The notes under the pieces: model-generated
Told to the model about the DNA's origin: nothing
Seen by the model: the letters and a program-made list of their open reading frames with translations, nothing else
Databases searched by the model: none
Translations under genes and position numbers: made by a program
Part shown: positions 28,333-36,508 of the stretch, piece by piece
How the letters are laid out: each line of letters begins with the position of its first letter
How positions within the stretch are numbered: the stretch's first letter is position 1
NCBI RefSeq assembly: GCF_004569505.1
Contig: NZ_SPPK01000001.1
Coordinates: forward strand, 372,001 to 436,000
DNA: 64,000 bases
DNA from: Dysgonomonas mossii
Lineage (GTDB): Bacteria; Bacteroidota; Bacteroidia; Bacteroidales; Dysgonomonadaceae
Reading direction: 5' to 3'

Positions 28333-30126
28333 TCATAATCCGGTAATACCCATTTTTTTCATCAGAAAGCTTGCGTTCATATTTTGAGCTACTCCTTCTC
28401 TGATTTTGTAGGTAAATGAGAGATGATCATCTTTAATATCCGCCTCAAAGCGGTAATTCTTTATAGCATCGGGAAACTCTTTTTCAAGGTCGCCCAACAA
28501 TAAATCGTGCGTAGCAATGATACCATTTGTCCTTAGTGACACCAATTGTTTCATCAAAGCTATAGAGCCTTTTTGCTTATCTTCCGAGTTGGTGCCTTTC
28601 AGTATCTCGTCGAGGATAATAAACAATGGTTCGCCCGATTGTAGACGGTCGATTATCATTTTGAGACGCTTAAGTTCTGCAAAAAAGTAAGATTCGTTGT
28701 CTGTAAGCGAATCGGAGGTGCGAAGATTGGTAACAAGCTTGTATGGATAGAATTTCAATGAAGAGGCACACACCGGAGCACCAGCGCAAGCCAGCATGAG
28801 GTTTATGCCTACGGTTCGCAAGTATGTACTTTTTCCTGCCATGTTTGCTCCTGTAACTACAAGGAAAAAGGGATGGCTTTCTATTGTTACATCGTTGCTT
28901 ACGCACACCTTCCGATTGAGCATCGGGTGACCAAGGTTTTTACCTTCCAATATATATGTTTCAGATGCCTCGGGATAAATATAATCGGGATGGTTGTAAG
29001 TATATACAGCAAAAGACACCAGACTGTCAAACTCTGCCAAAACTTTTAACCAGCTTCCGATATTTTCTTGATGGCGGCTTATCCACTTTTCAATCTTTAT
29101 TGAATAAATAATATTCCAGAAGAAAATGGGATTGAGAAGAAGCAACCCCAAGACATTGGATGACTGATCGAGGTTGTTGCTATATGATTTTAGCTGATGG
29201 ATAGCTAGTGAGGCAAGTTCCCCTTCTTTAATTTTATTTTGTAATTCGATTAATAATGGTGATTTAAACTCTTCGGTCTCTATTATTTCAAATAGGCTTG
29301 AGTATGTTTGTAGGGTCTCTATTTTCTTCTCAAAAAAGCTCATCTTCAGCCGAATGTCTTTCATCGGAGTAAGGCTTGCTATAAAGAAAATAGTCCAACA
29401 AGATCCTAGTATTGCAATAGGCATCAATCCTAAGGAACTTAGGACAATAGATAGGCCAAATAGAACCGGTGCGATATATACAAAGTATCGCCAATAGCTT
29501 TCAGATAATAAGCGAGTTTGCATAAATTGACGGGAGAAGTGATCTATATCCAGTCCCTCGGTTTCGCTCATCTGTCCTGTTGCTCTCAGGTGGTTGAGTA
29601 GCCGTGGGTTACGACTCAATTCTTTTACGGCTTCTTGATGTGCAATAATATCATCTTTTTTCTCAAAGGGCTTTAGCAGGGAGTCTGCTAGTTTGTTCTT
29701 GCCACAAGAAGTAACAGTACGGTTTATAGACTGAAAGAATGAGTGATTTCCAAATAAGTCGAGATCTACACTATAGCTATGGCTGCCATTAGCCTTTTCA
29801 GGTGCTCCATCGAAAGCTGAAAAATCATAATCGATACCTTTCAGCTCACCTTCGGCATTCTTAATCAATAATTCACAATATCTTTTTTTGAGAAATAGTT
29901 TGTTGTGATATTTTAGCAGATAGAGAAAGATGACGACTGTTATAAAAATAATAGAAACAACGGCAACAGTATGTCCCCACATTACCCAGCAAAGGAGGAT
30001 ACATCCCAAGATAGTAACTAACCGCAAAGTTCCGATCTGAAAAATAGCACTTTTTAGTTTAGTCAGCTTTTCGTCTTCTCTTTTTATAAGATCCTTATAT
30101 GATTCTTGTACTTCTTCTAGTGTCAT
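28333..30126 (-). CDS. membrane-anchored MutS-like ATPase
   Basis: The 597-residue protein carries a MutS C-terminal ATPase domain: Walker A TGANMAGKSTYLRT (about 425-440), Walker B LFIILDEILKGTNSED, and the ATHD switch motif. The mismatch-recognition and connector domains of MutS are absent. In their place are two pairs of hydrophobic helices (about 34-78 and 210-255), so it should be membrane-embedded. Known family: MutS-related proteins with membrane segments occur in Bacteroidetes, with unknown function. It is unlikely to do standard mismatch repair. It lies 38 bases after recO in one operon. Confidence 0.85.
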   Translation of the reverse strand: MTLEEVQESYKDLIKREDEKLTKLKSAIFQIGTLRLVTILGCILLCWVMWGHTVAVVSIIFITVVIFLYLLKYHNKLFLKKRYCELLIKNAEGELKGIDYDFSAFDGAPEKANGSHSYSVDLDLFGNHSFFQSINRTVTSCGKNKLADSLLKPFEKKDDIIAHQEAVKELSRNPRLLNHLRATGQMSETEGLDIDHFSRQFMQTRLLSESYWRYFVYIAPVLFGLSIVLSSLGLMPIAILGSCWTIFFIASLTPMKDIRLKMSFFEKKIETLQTYSSLFEIIETEEFKSPLLIELQNKIKEGELASLAIHQLKSYSNNLDQSSNVLGLLLLNPIFFWNIIYSIKIEKWISRHQENIGSWLKVLAEFDSLVSFAVYTYNHPDYIYPEASETYILEGKNLGHPMLNRKVCVSNDVTIESHPFFLVVTGANMAGKSTYLRTVGINLMLACAGAPVCASSLKFYPYKLVTNLRTSDSLTDNESYFFAELKRLKMIIDRLQSGEPLFIILDEILKGTNSEDKQKGSIALMKQLVSLRTNGIIATHDLLLGDLEKEFPDAIKNYRFEADIKDDHLSFTYKIREGVAQNMNASFLMKKMGITGL

Positions 30127-30164
30127 TCGCTAAAGTTATAGATTTTATTATAATTAATCGTATG

Positions 30165-30887
30165 CTAAAACAATTCGTGTAAGACATCGAGTGACTTCAG
30201 TGCCGGAAAGTCGTACAGATGCAAACGGTAGTATTCCAATATTCTATTTATGATGTTAACCCGATCTTGCCGAGAGAAAACAAAATGATGCATATTTTCG
30301 TACGTAATACGTGCCAGCATAGATAAAGCTTTACTGTCATACCTGTTAAGATAATGATTATGCAAAGGTTGATAATGAACAAACTCGCCGTTTATCATAT
30401 CAAACAAATTATTTTCCCTGTATTCTTCAAGGTTAGGATAAAATCCCATAAAGTGGCTCAGTTTGAGCATAAATACCAAATGGAAATTAGCTATGCTTTT
30501 ATCCGTCATCTCGAGTATCTGGACCGACTGTTCAAGAAAGTCGAATAGCAATTGGCTGGTGTCGGCATCTTTTAAGACCCTTGACAAAAACTCGGAAAGG
30601 AAAAAAGTCATTGACGTTTTTCCCATATCTCCGGCTATCTCATATAAATAAAAATCGGAGCGGGCTTCTCTGATTCTTTGAATGTCTCTATTGCTTTGAT
30701 GCTCAACTTCCATGTCGAGTATCGCTAAAGGCGAAAATAAAGATTTGGGAACTTTTGATCCCTTACCTCTTGCTTTGGACACCATATACGTTACCCGCCC
30801 GAAAGATTCGGTAAATAACTGAGCAAGCAAATACTTGTCGTTGTAGTTTATGGTATTCAGTACCAGTCCTCTTGTCTTATAAAGCAC
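30165..30887 (-). CDS. recO: DNA repair protein RecO
   Basis: RecO loads RecA on SSB-coated single strands with RecR. The family N-terminus is recognisable as LYKTRGLVLNTINYNDKYLL (OB fold). The frame can be extended 40 residues upstream to an ATG at 31007. That extension is hydrophobic and unlike RecO, and it contains a promoter -7 box at 30908-30915. The GTG at 30887 gives 240 residues, the normal length, and lies about 17 bases after the predicted transcript start, so it is chosen. The C-terminal helical domain has no visible zinc Cys cluster. It heads an operon with the MutS-like, DUF2851 and hydrolase genes. Confidence 0.88.
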   Translation of the reverse strand: MLYKTRGLVLNTINYNDKYLLAQLFTESFGRVTYMVSKARGKGSKVPKSLFSPLAILDMEVEHQSNRDIQRIREARSDFYLYEIAGDMGKTSMTFFLSEFLSRVLKDADTSQLLFDFLEQSVQILEMTDKSIANFHLVFMLKLSHFMGFYPNLEEYRENNLFDMINGEFVHYQPLHNHYLNRYDSKALSMLARITYENMHHFVFSRQDRVNIINRILEYYRLHLYDFPALKSLDVLHELF

Positions 30888-30907
30888 TTCGATAATGTTT
30901 AGCTTGA

Positions 30908-30915
30908 CAAAAATA
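30908..30915 (-). promoter_or_regulatory. recO operon promoter, -7 box
   Basis: TATTTTTG on the minus strand, 20 bases upstream of the GTG start of recO. It decides between the short and the extended reading of the gene. Confidence 0.6.
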
Positions 30916-31060
30916 CTATTTTTTATCCGAGTGAGATTCGTTATCTCTACAAAGAAGATAAAAGGGGATAGTAAAAAAGTAATAAACTCGTTGAGCTTTA
31001 TCTTCAATTATTATCTTAATTATAAAGAGCCGTTCGATGTGTGATAATATTGTAAAGGGT

Positions 31061-31110
31061 AAAAGTAACATCGAAAAACAAATAAAATACTGTCACTTTT
31101 GTCACTTTTT
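31061..31110. repeat. dispersed GTGACA inverted repeat, copy 3
   Basis: AAAAGTAACA (31061-31070) pairs, with one mismatch, with TGTCACTTTT (31091-31100). A direct repeat GTCACTTTTT follows at 31101-31110. It lies between the divergent recO and HAD genes. Confidence 0.7.
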
Positions 31111-31209
31111 GCAATTTCTGATCTATGGAGGTTATTTATTAAACATGCATCAATTATCTCAGCCATGTAAAAATAATTGACTAACTTCGCATATAATAAA
31201 TATAACGTT

Positions 31210-31842
31210 ATGTCTCAAAAAATAAAAAATATACTTTTTGATCTGGGAGGAGTTATTATAAGCCTAAATAAACAGGAAGCGTTGAACCGTTTTACGGCTA
31301 TTGGCTTCCCTAATATTGAAGATTATTTAGGTGAGTTTCGTCAAGAAGGAATATTTCTGGAGTACGAAGAAGGTAAAATAAGTCCTGAAGGTTTTTATAA
31401 AGAATTCCGCAAGTTATGCGGTAATGATAATATTGCTGCCGAAGATATCGATAATGGTTGGTTAGGCTTTTTAGCGGGGATTCCTCCATACAAATTTGAA
31501 CTTTTGAAAGAGCTTCGCAAAAAGTATAAAGTATATTTATTAAGCAATACAAATCCGTCTGTAATTAAATGGGCTTCAAGTGAGGCTTTCTCACCCGAAG
31601 GTTTGCCTATTCAGGCATATTTTGATAAATGCTATCTTTCTTTTGAGATAGGGCATGCAAAACCCGACAGGGAGATATTTGACTTTATACTTGCCGATTC
31701 GGGAATGATTTCGTCCGAGACTCTGTTTCTGGATGATGGCAAAGCGAATATAGAAATAGGTAAAGAGATTGGCTTTGAAACTTGTCTGGTCGATCAAACA
31801 GAAGACCTAAGAAAAGTGTTTACTGATAGAAACCTATTATAA
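31210..31842 (+). CDS. HAD-family phosphatase (YihX-like, HAD-IA)
   Basis: The 210-residue protein is a haloacid-dehalogenase-superfamily hydrolase. Motif I is LFDLGGVI (Asp nucleophile, about 10), motif II is LLSNTN (about 108), the motif III Lys is in HAKPDREIF, and motif IV is LFLDDGKANIE. A cap of the HAD-IA type lies between motifs I and II. An upstream TTG at 31177 overlaps a possible TAACTTCG promoter box, so the ATG at 31210 is preferred. Substrates of YihX-like enzymes are sugar phosphates such as glucose 1-phosphate. Here the substrate is unknown. ribF follows after 15 bases, so an FMN- or riboflavin-linked phosphatase role is conceivable. Confidence 0.87.
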   Translation: MSQKIKNILFDLGGVIISLNKQEALNRFTAIGFPNIEDYLGEFRQEGIFLEYEEGKISPEGFYKEFRKLCGNDNIAAEDIDNGWLGFLAGIPPYKFELLKELRKKYKVYLLSNTNPSVIKWASSEAFSPEGLPIQAYFDKCYLSFEIGHAKPDREIFDFILADSGMISSETLFLDDGKANIEIGKEIGFETCLVDQTEDLRKVFTDRNLL

Positions 31843-31857
31843 GTTAATACTTAGGAT

Positions 31858-32799
31858 ATGCAGTTAGTGGATAAGACAAACAAGATAGAACTTCCGTCAT
31901 TAGTGGCTACTATTGGCTTTTTCGATGGTGTACATACCGGACATCGGTATCTTATTGATCAGGTGAAAGAAGAAGCCGCCAAGCGAGGTTTACCCTCTGC
32001 CGTCATAACTTTTCCTGTACATCCGCGAAAGGTGTTGCAAAAAGACTATCAGCCGTCTTTACTTTGTGGCTATGACGAAAAGATAGAGCGTTTGGCTACT
32101 ACCGGAATCGATTATTGTATTTGTCTCGACTTTACGGTTGAGATATCACAAATGTCTGCGAAGAGATTCATGCAGGATATCCTGAAAGAAAAACTGAATG
32201 TTGATTCTCTCATCATAGGCTACGATCATCGTTTTGGTCACAATAGAGAAGATGGCTTTTCAGACTACGAACGCTATGGCAGTGAAATAAAAATGCAGGT
32301 CATAGAAGCGAAAGCTTTACCCGGGCTCGAACATGTTAGTTCGTCACGTATACGTAAGCTTCTGGCAGAAGGATACATCCGTAAAGCGGGGAAGTTATTA
32401 TCATATAACTACACCATCTCAGGAAAGATTGTAGAAGGATTTAAAGTAGGCAGGACGATAGGTTTCCCAACTGCCAATATACAGATATGGGAGACTTACA
32501 AGGTCGTTCCTGCATTTGGTATATATGCAGTCTATGTACATGTCGAAGGTATTAAATATGATGGTATGCTTTACATTGGCAAGCGCCCTACACTGCATAA
32601 TGGAGATAATATAAGCATAGAGGTTAATCTCTTCGATTTTGACGGAGATCTGTATAATAAAACCCTCACGGCAGAATTTCTTGATTTTGTGCGTCCTGAC
32701 GAAAAATTCTCAGATATTGCGACTTTAAAGGATCAGATTAGTAGAGATAAAGAGACTGTAATAAAAGTTATTGAAAATTATAAAGGGCTTAATACCTAG
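31858..32799 (+). CDS. ribF: bifunctional riboflavin kinase/FAD synthetase
   Basis: RibF phosphorylates riboflavin to FMN and adenylylates FMN to FAD. The 313-residue product has the N-terminal nucleotidyltransferase domain with GFFDGVHTGHRYLI (about 20-33), IIGYDHRFGHNREDG and the SSRIRKLL motif. The C-terminal riboflavin kinase domain (about 185-310) contains GRTIGFPTANIQ. The length is normal. It is probably co-transcribed with the HAD phosphatase gene. Confidence 0.97.
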   Translation: MQLVDKTNKIELPSLVATIGFFDGVHTGHRYLIDQVKEEAAKRGLPSAVITFPVHPRKVLQKDYQPSLLCGYDEKIERLATTGIDYCICLDFTVEISQMSAKRFMQDILKEKLNVDSLIIGYDHRFGHNREDGFSDYERYGSEIKMQVIEAKALPGLEHVSSSRIRKLLAEGYIRKAGKLLSYNYTISGKIVEGFKVGRTIGFPTANIQIWETYKVVPAFGIYAVYVHVEGIKYDGMLYIGKRPTLHNGDNISIEVNLFDFDGDLYNKTLTAEFLDFVRPDEKFSDIATLKDQISRDKETVIKVIENYKGLNT

Positions 32800-33050
32800 T
32801 CTCTAAACCATATCTCAGTTATATAATCCTAAAATATTAACTTATAACAAAAAAATAATAGATAAAGAGTTAAATAACTGATTTTTATTTTTATATTTGT
32901 GGAGCATTAGAGTTCTTAACAGTATGGTTTAAATTTTTCTTCGCAAGTCACTTCCCTTCTTGGTAACCTTTCTTGTCTAGTTTATTTTAGCTTTTTATTC
33001 TTATTTACTTCTTCTGCAAAGTATTAAATTTTAAATTTTATTTTTTTACA
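32800..33050 (+). promoter_or_regulatory. long pyrimidine-rich leader of the RRM gene, with promoter box
   Basis: A TATATTTG -7 box lies at 32892-32899, about 150 bases upstream of the ATG at 33051. The implied 5' leader (about 32903-33050) is strikingly C+T rich (for example TCACTTCCCTTCTTGG and TTACTTCTTCTGC) and has no open frame. Long leaders are typical of cold-shock and autoregulated RNA-binding-protein mRNAs. Regulation through this leader is inference. Confidence 0.5.
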
Positions 33051-33371
33051 ATGAACATTTTTATTGCAGGGTTGAGCTACAGCATCAACGACAATGATTT
33101 GAGAGATTTATTCAACGAATACGGTGAAATTTCCTCAGCAAAAGTTATTATGGACAAGGCTACAGGCCGTTCTAAAGGTTATGGATTTGTTGAACTTGAA
33201 GACAATGCAGCCGGACAAAAAGCTATTGAAGAATTAAATGGTGCTGAATATGACGGAAGAACTATTTCTGTTTCAGAAGCTCGTCCTCGTACAGAAGGTG
33301 GAGACCGCCCACGCAGAAACTTCGATAACAACAGAGGTGGAAACGGTGGTTTTAGAAGACGTGAATATTAA
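33051..33371 (+). CDS. RRM-type RNA-binding protein with basic glycine-rich tail
   Basis: The 106-residue protein has a single RNA-recognition motif (about 1-80): RNP2 is IFIAGLSYS and RNP1 is KGYGFVEL. The tail from about 84 is rich in Arg, Gly and Asn (RRNFDNNRGGNGGFRRREY), like the RGG tails of bacterial RRM proteins in Bacteroidetes and cyanobacteria. It probably acts as an RNA chaperone or global post-transcriptional regulator in the cytoplasm. It is monocistronic, with a long leader and a strong terminator. Confidence 0.93.
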   Translation: MNIFIAGLSYSINDNDLRDLFNEYGEISSAKVIMDKATGRSKGYGFVELEDNAAGQKAIEELNGAEYDGRTISVSEARPRTEGGDRPRRNFDNNRGGNGGFRRREY

Positions 33372-33392
33372 TTAGTATTCTACATAAACAAT

Positions 33393-33420
33393 AAAAGGTG
33401 CCATTTGGCACCTTTTTTGT
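33393..33420. terminator. bidirectional terminator between RRM gene and fabH
   Basis: AAAAGGTGCCA (33393-33403) pairs with TGGCACCTTTT (33406-33416), with T-rich sequence after and A-rich before. Confidence 0.85.
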
Positions 33421-33443
33421 TTTTATTAATTGACAGGCGATAA

Positions 33444-34427
33444 TCAATATGCCCATTTTAAGTATAAAGCTCCCCATGTAAATCCTCCGCCAAATGCTGT
33501 AAGGATGAGGTTGTCTCCTTTCTTAAGCTGAGATTCCCATTCGTGTATGCAGACAGGAATTGTGGCAGCACTTGTATTACCATACTTTTGTATGTTTACC
33601 ATAACCTTGTTTGGCGAAAGTCCCATACGATTTCCTACAGCCTCGATAATGCGAATGTTTGCCTGATGAGGAACTAACCAGTCTACCGATTCGTTTGATA
33701 GATTATTACGTTCCATTATCTCTACAGAAACATCAGCCATTTTAGATACGGCATGTTTGAATACTACTTGTCCTTCTTGATATACATAGTGCATGTCTTT
33801 ATCTACGGTCTCGTGTGAAGCCGGATAAGCCGAACCCCCTCCATATTGGTGGAGATGAGTTATTCCAATTCCATCGAGATGAAGAATACTATCCATAATG
33901 CCAAACTCTTCTTCGGTAGGCTCCAGCATTACAGCACCTGCAGCATCTCCAAATAGAGGACATGTAGCACGATCTTTATAGTTGGCTATAGATGTCATTT
34001 TATCTCCTGCAGCTACAATTACTTTTTTGTACTTGCCTGATTTGATAAAGTTAGAGCCAACCTCTAATGCATATATAAAGCCTGAACATGCAGCTTGGAT
34101 ATCAAACCCTAAAGCATTTTTTATTCCACAAGCTTCAGCTGTCATCGCAGCCGTTGATGGAAATACATAGTCAGGTGTAGTAGTGGCAAAAATGATTACC
34201 TCAACCTCTTCTGGTTTGGTATTTGTTTTCTTCAATAATTCTTTCACAGCTTCGGCTCCCATAACAGAAGTTCCTTTGCCTTCGCCTTTGAGTACACGAC
34301 GTTCTTTGATTCCGACACGGGTCATGATCCATTCGTCTGTAGTATCCACCAATTTTTCAATATCACTGTTGGTGAGAATATCCTCAGGGACATATGCTCC
34401 TATACCGGTAATTGCAGCTCGAATCAT
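33444..34427 (-). CDS. fabH: 3-oxoacyl-ACP synthase III
   Basis: FabH condenses acetyl-CoA (or branched acyl-CoA) with malonyl-ACP to start fatty-acid synthesis. The 327-residue product has the catalytic Cys in AACSGF (Cys 114), His in VPHQANIRI (His 254) and Asn in YGNTSAAT (Asn 284). Branched primers would fit the iso-fatty acids of Bacteroidetes, but specificity cannot be read here. It follows rpmF and DUF177 in one minus-strand cluster. plsX, often between rpmF and fabH in other bacteria, is absent. Confidence 0.97.
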   Translation of the reverse strand: MIRAAITGIGAYVPEDILTNSDIEKLVDTTDEWIMTRVGIKERRVLKGEGKGTSVMGAEAVKELLKKTNTKPEEVEVIIFATTTPDYVFPSTAAMTAEACGIKNALGFDIQAACSGFIYALEVGSNFIKSGKYKKVIVAAGDKMTSIANYKDRATCPLFGDAAGAVMLEPTEEEFGIMDSILHLDGIGITHLHQYGGGSAYPASHETVDKDMHYVYQEGQVVFKHAVSKMADVSVEIMERNNLSNESVDWLVPHQANIRIIEAVGNRMGLSPNKVMVNIQKYGNTSAATIPVCIHEWESQLKKGDNLILTAFGGGFTWGALYLKWAY

Positions 34428-34501
34428 TGTATTTTTTGGTTTTGTGAGTATTTATAAAAAAAATGCCCTAATATTAGGGCTTAAAGTCTTGGTTTAAGAT
34501 A

Positions 34502-34687
34502 TTAAACCGCCGCTCCTTTTTCTATTGCCAATTTACCTCTGTAGTATCCGCACTCAGGGCAAACTGTGTGGAATACATGCCAAGAGCCGCAATTAGAGCA
34601 TACAGCTAATGTTGGAGCTACTGCTTTGTCATGAGTTCTTCTTTTAGCTGTTCTAGACTTTGACTGTCTTCGTTTCGGATGTGCCAT
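34502..34687 (-). CDS. rpmF: 50S ribosomal protein L32
   Basis: The 61-residue protein begins MAHPKRRQSKSRTAKRRTHD. It has four Cys residues in CSNCG and CPECG, so it is the zinc-binding form of L32. It lies between DUF177 and fabH in the conserved order. Confidence 0.97.
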   Translation of the reverse strand: MAHPKRRQSKSRTAKRRTHDKAVAPTLAVCSNCGSWHVFHTVCPECGYYRGKLAIEKGAAV

Positions 34688-34749
34688 CTTTTTGTTTTAT
34701 TTAGTTATTTCTATATATCTGAATTAAAAAATCAAATTCCTGTTCTTAT

Positions 34750-35328
34750 TTAATCCTCGTCAATAGAGACATCTTTCAATGCGTCCCAACGAGAATCTGT
34801 AAGGGATGAGTCGTCCTCAATTTCGATATCATCCAAGTCGTCTTCGTCCGAATCTTCATCGGAAGAACTTTTAGCCCGATGCTTATTTAACTTAGAAGAC
34901 ATTGTTTTATTGCATGTGCCCGGAGGATGTATTCGTTTTGCCGGTAAACTGAGTACGATAAATTCATACAAAAACCATGCGATATTAATTTCTCCATCAT
35001 CTTCAGGGATGATAACAATCTCATCACTTTCTTCAGAGTATTCTTTACCGAATTTAACGACAAGCTTATTTTTTGTTTCCACATTCATGTTGATGTCGTC
35101 TAAACATCTGTCGCATGGAACTAAAACAAAACCGGTAATATCAAAATTGAGCTCAAAAATAGTACTGGTCTTTTTTAAAGATACTACTACTTTTAAGTTG
35201 CCCCTTTTTATATCGGCCGTGCCGTCATCAATAAGAGCAAAGTACTTATTATCCAAGTCATACTTGAATTCATGTTTCCCTTCGGTTAAACTTCTCAAAG
35301 GGATATTATATAAGCTAAACTTTCCCAC
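34750..35328 (-). CDS. DUF177 (YceD) family protein
   Basis: The 192-residue protein is the YceD/DUF177 homologue that precedes rpmF in most bacteria and has been linked to 23S rRNA accumulation in other organisms. It has CDRCL (about 73-77) and a later Cys (GTCNKT), and a strongly acidic Asp/Glu/Ser C-terminus (about 150-192). The acidic tail is a feature of Bacteroidetes members. It is the first gene of the rpmF-fabH operon. Confidence 0.9.
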   Translation of the reverse strand: MGKFSLYNIPLRSLTEGKHEFKYDLDNKYFALIDDGTADIKRGNLKVVVSLKKTSTIFELNFDITGFVLVPCDRCLDDINMNVETKNKLVVKFGKEYSEESDEIVIIPEDDGEINIAWFLYEFIVLSLPAKRIHPPGTCNKTMSSKLNKHRAKSSSDEDSDEDDLDDIEIEDDSSLTDSRWDALKDVSIDED

Positions 35329-35358
35329 GTATTGTATTTAAAACTCAAAAGAACGGCG

Positions 35359-35366
35359 CAAAGGTA
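35359..35366 (-). promoter_or_regulatory. promoter of the DUF177-rpmF-fabH operon, -7 box
   Basis: TACCTTTG on the minus strand, 30 bases upstream of the DUF177 start codon. Confidence 0.55.
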
Positions 35367-35468
35367 TAAAGTTTTTTTGGAATAAATAAATATTTTAAGT
35401 CTAATCTTGAAACAAAGTGGGTGAGGGGATTCAAATGTAAATGATATGATTTTGAATTTGTATATAAA

Positions 35469-35500
35469 AAAGCTACATAAAAATTAATTTATGTAGCTTT
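35469..35500 (-). terminator. hairpin A sharing its core with hairpin B
   Basis: The arms AAAGCTACATAAA and TTTATGTAGCTTT enclose an AATTAA-like centre. On the minus strand it is followed by a T-run, so it can terminate leftward transcription. The core CATAAAAATTAATTTATG is identical to that of the hairpin at 35794-35825, while the outer arm (GCTA/TAGC) differs. Confidence 0.6.
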
Positions 35501-35793
35501 CTCTTAATTAGCGTAGTAATGTTGTTTGTTTTCTCTTTTAATATACCTTTAAAAATAAAGAATATATAGTTTTAATTATGTAGTGTAGCTTTGTTTTTTA
35601 AGTATTGTTCTAGTGCTCATTTAGTATATAGATGGTGGGGATATAAAAACGTTGCATATAAATTTTCTTTTTTTTGTTTTTTAACAAGGTAGATGCTATG
35701 TAAATTGTTGATAAATAGTTGTTTAGTTTAATTGTGCTATAGAGTTATAGGAGATAGGAAAATATTCATTAGCGTAAGGTGAGATAAAAAGAG

Positions 35794-35825
35794 AGCGCCG
35801 CATAAAAATTAATTTATGCGGCGCT
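35794..35825 (-). terminator. hairpin B, terminator of the biotin-carrier operon
   Basis: The arms AGCGCCGCATAAA and TTTATGCGGCGCT are perfectly complementary. On the minus strand they are followed by CTCTTTTTATC. It sits 21 bases past the stop of the biotin-carrier gene. The core is the same as in hairpin A, but the outer stem is GC-rich. Confidence 0.8.
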
Positions 35826-35845
35826 ACTTTATAGATAGTTGTTTT

Positions 35846-36295
35846 TTATCCGATTGTAATCAGAGCAACTCCTTCTAGTACAGAGTCTCCTTTAGATACA
35901 TGTATACCGGTAACTTTTCCGTCCTGAGTTGCTTGGATCGCATTCTCCATTTTCATAGCCTCAAGCATAACTACAGTTTGTCCTTTCTTCACTTCGTCAC
36001 CTTCATTAACTAATACGTCAATGATGATGCCCGGAAGCGGAGATTTTACACTGCCTGCACCACCACTTGCTGGTTTAGTTGGTGCCGAAGTTGTAGCTTT
36101 AGGTGCTGCTGCTGTGGCAGTAGCTGCCGGTGCTTTCGAAGCCGGACGAGTAACAAGAGTGATTTCTTCCTCGTTGTTTACCAATTCTACTTTATAGTTG
36201 CTTCCGTTTACTGCAACTTCAGCAAGACCGTTATCCATCTTGTTTACGGCTACTATGTATTCCTGTCCGTTTATTCTATATATGAACTGTTTCAT
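35846..36295 (-). CDS. biotin carboxyl carrier subunit of methylmalonyl/propionyl-CoA (de)carboxylase
   Basis: The 149-residue protein carries biotin between active sites. The C-terminal biotinyl domain (about 80-149) has the canonical biotin-lysine motif EAMKMENAI. An Ala/Pro/Thr-rich hinge (about 53-80) precedes it, and the N-terminal part (about 1-50) is a small beta domain. It is the last gene of the operon epimerase - carboxyltransferase - small OadG-like subunit - biotin carrier, and a strong terminator follows. It may be annotated as accB in other genomes, but the context favours the methylmalonyl-CoA system. Confidence 0.92.
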   Translation of the reverse strand: MKQFIYRINGQEYIVAVNKMDNGLAEVAVNGSNYKVELVNNEEEITLVTRPASKAPAATATAAAPKATTSAPTKPASGGAGSVKSPLPGIIIDVLVNEGDEVKKGQTVVMLEAMKMENAIQATQDGKVTGIHVSKGDSVLEGVALITIG

Positions 36296-36311
36296 AATAA
36301 TTTATCAAATT

Positions 36312-36488
36312 TTATTTTCTTACTGGCATTTGAAGCATAGCTTTACTTTTGTCAGCCCATGGTAGATAATCTTTCGACACATGTTTGATCGTTAGCACAT
36401 TGCTTTCTATGTCGTGCTGGTTTTGCACATCATATATAGCTAAGGCTATAGCTGCTAATACTTCTGACGGTATATTATTATTACTCAT
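36312..36488 (-). CDS. small MmdE/OadG-C-terminal-like subunit (58 residues)
   Basis: This short gene reads ATGAGTAATAAT... to a TAA at 36312 and encodes 58 residues. IPSEVLAAIALAIYDVQ near the N-terminus resembles the C-terminal part of OadG/MmdD gamma/delta subunits of sodium-pump decarboxylases, as does the later HVSKDYLPWADKSK segment. In Veillonella a separate 55-residue MmdE subunit likewise matches the C-terminus of MmdD. No membrane helix is present, unlike full OadG. It lies 16 bases upstream of the biotin-carrier gene and 20 bases after the carboxyltransferase gene. It probably links or stabilises the carboxyltransferase-biotin complex. Homology is judged by eye from the motif pattern and operon position. 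Confidence 0.78.
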   Translation of the reverse strand: MSNNNIPSEVLAAIALAIYDVQNQHDIESNVLTIKHVSKDYLPWADKSKAMLQMPVRK

Positions 36489-36508
36489 AATACTAATTCG
36501 TTTAGAGA

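Larger units (their letters stand above)
35367..35845. other. non-coding gap with two related hairpins
   Basis: About 480 bases without a supportable gene. It contains a hairpin at 35469-35500 and a related one at 35794-35825, annotated separately. The 290 bases between them are AT-rich, with no promoter box I can defend and no open frame of note. A small minus-strand RNA between the hairpins, or simple read-through termination at two sites, are both possible. Confidence 0.5.

Noticed and set aside
35501-35793. Possible tRNA or structured RNA in the gap before the biotin-carrier gene
   Set aside because: No cloverleaf or known RNA motif could be recognised; only the two flanking hairpins are supported.
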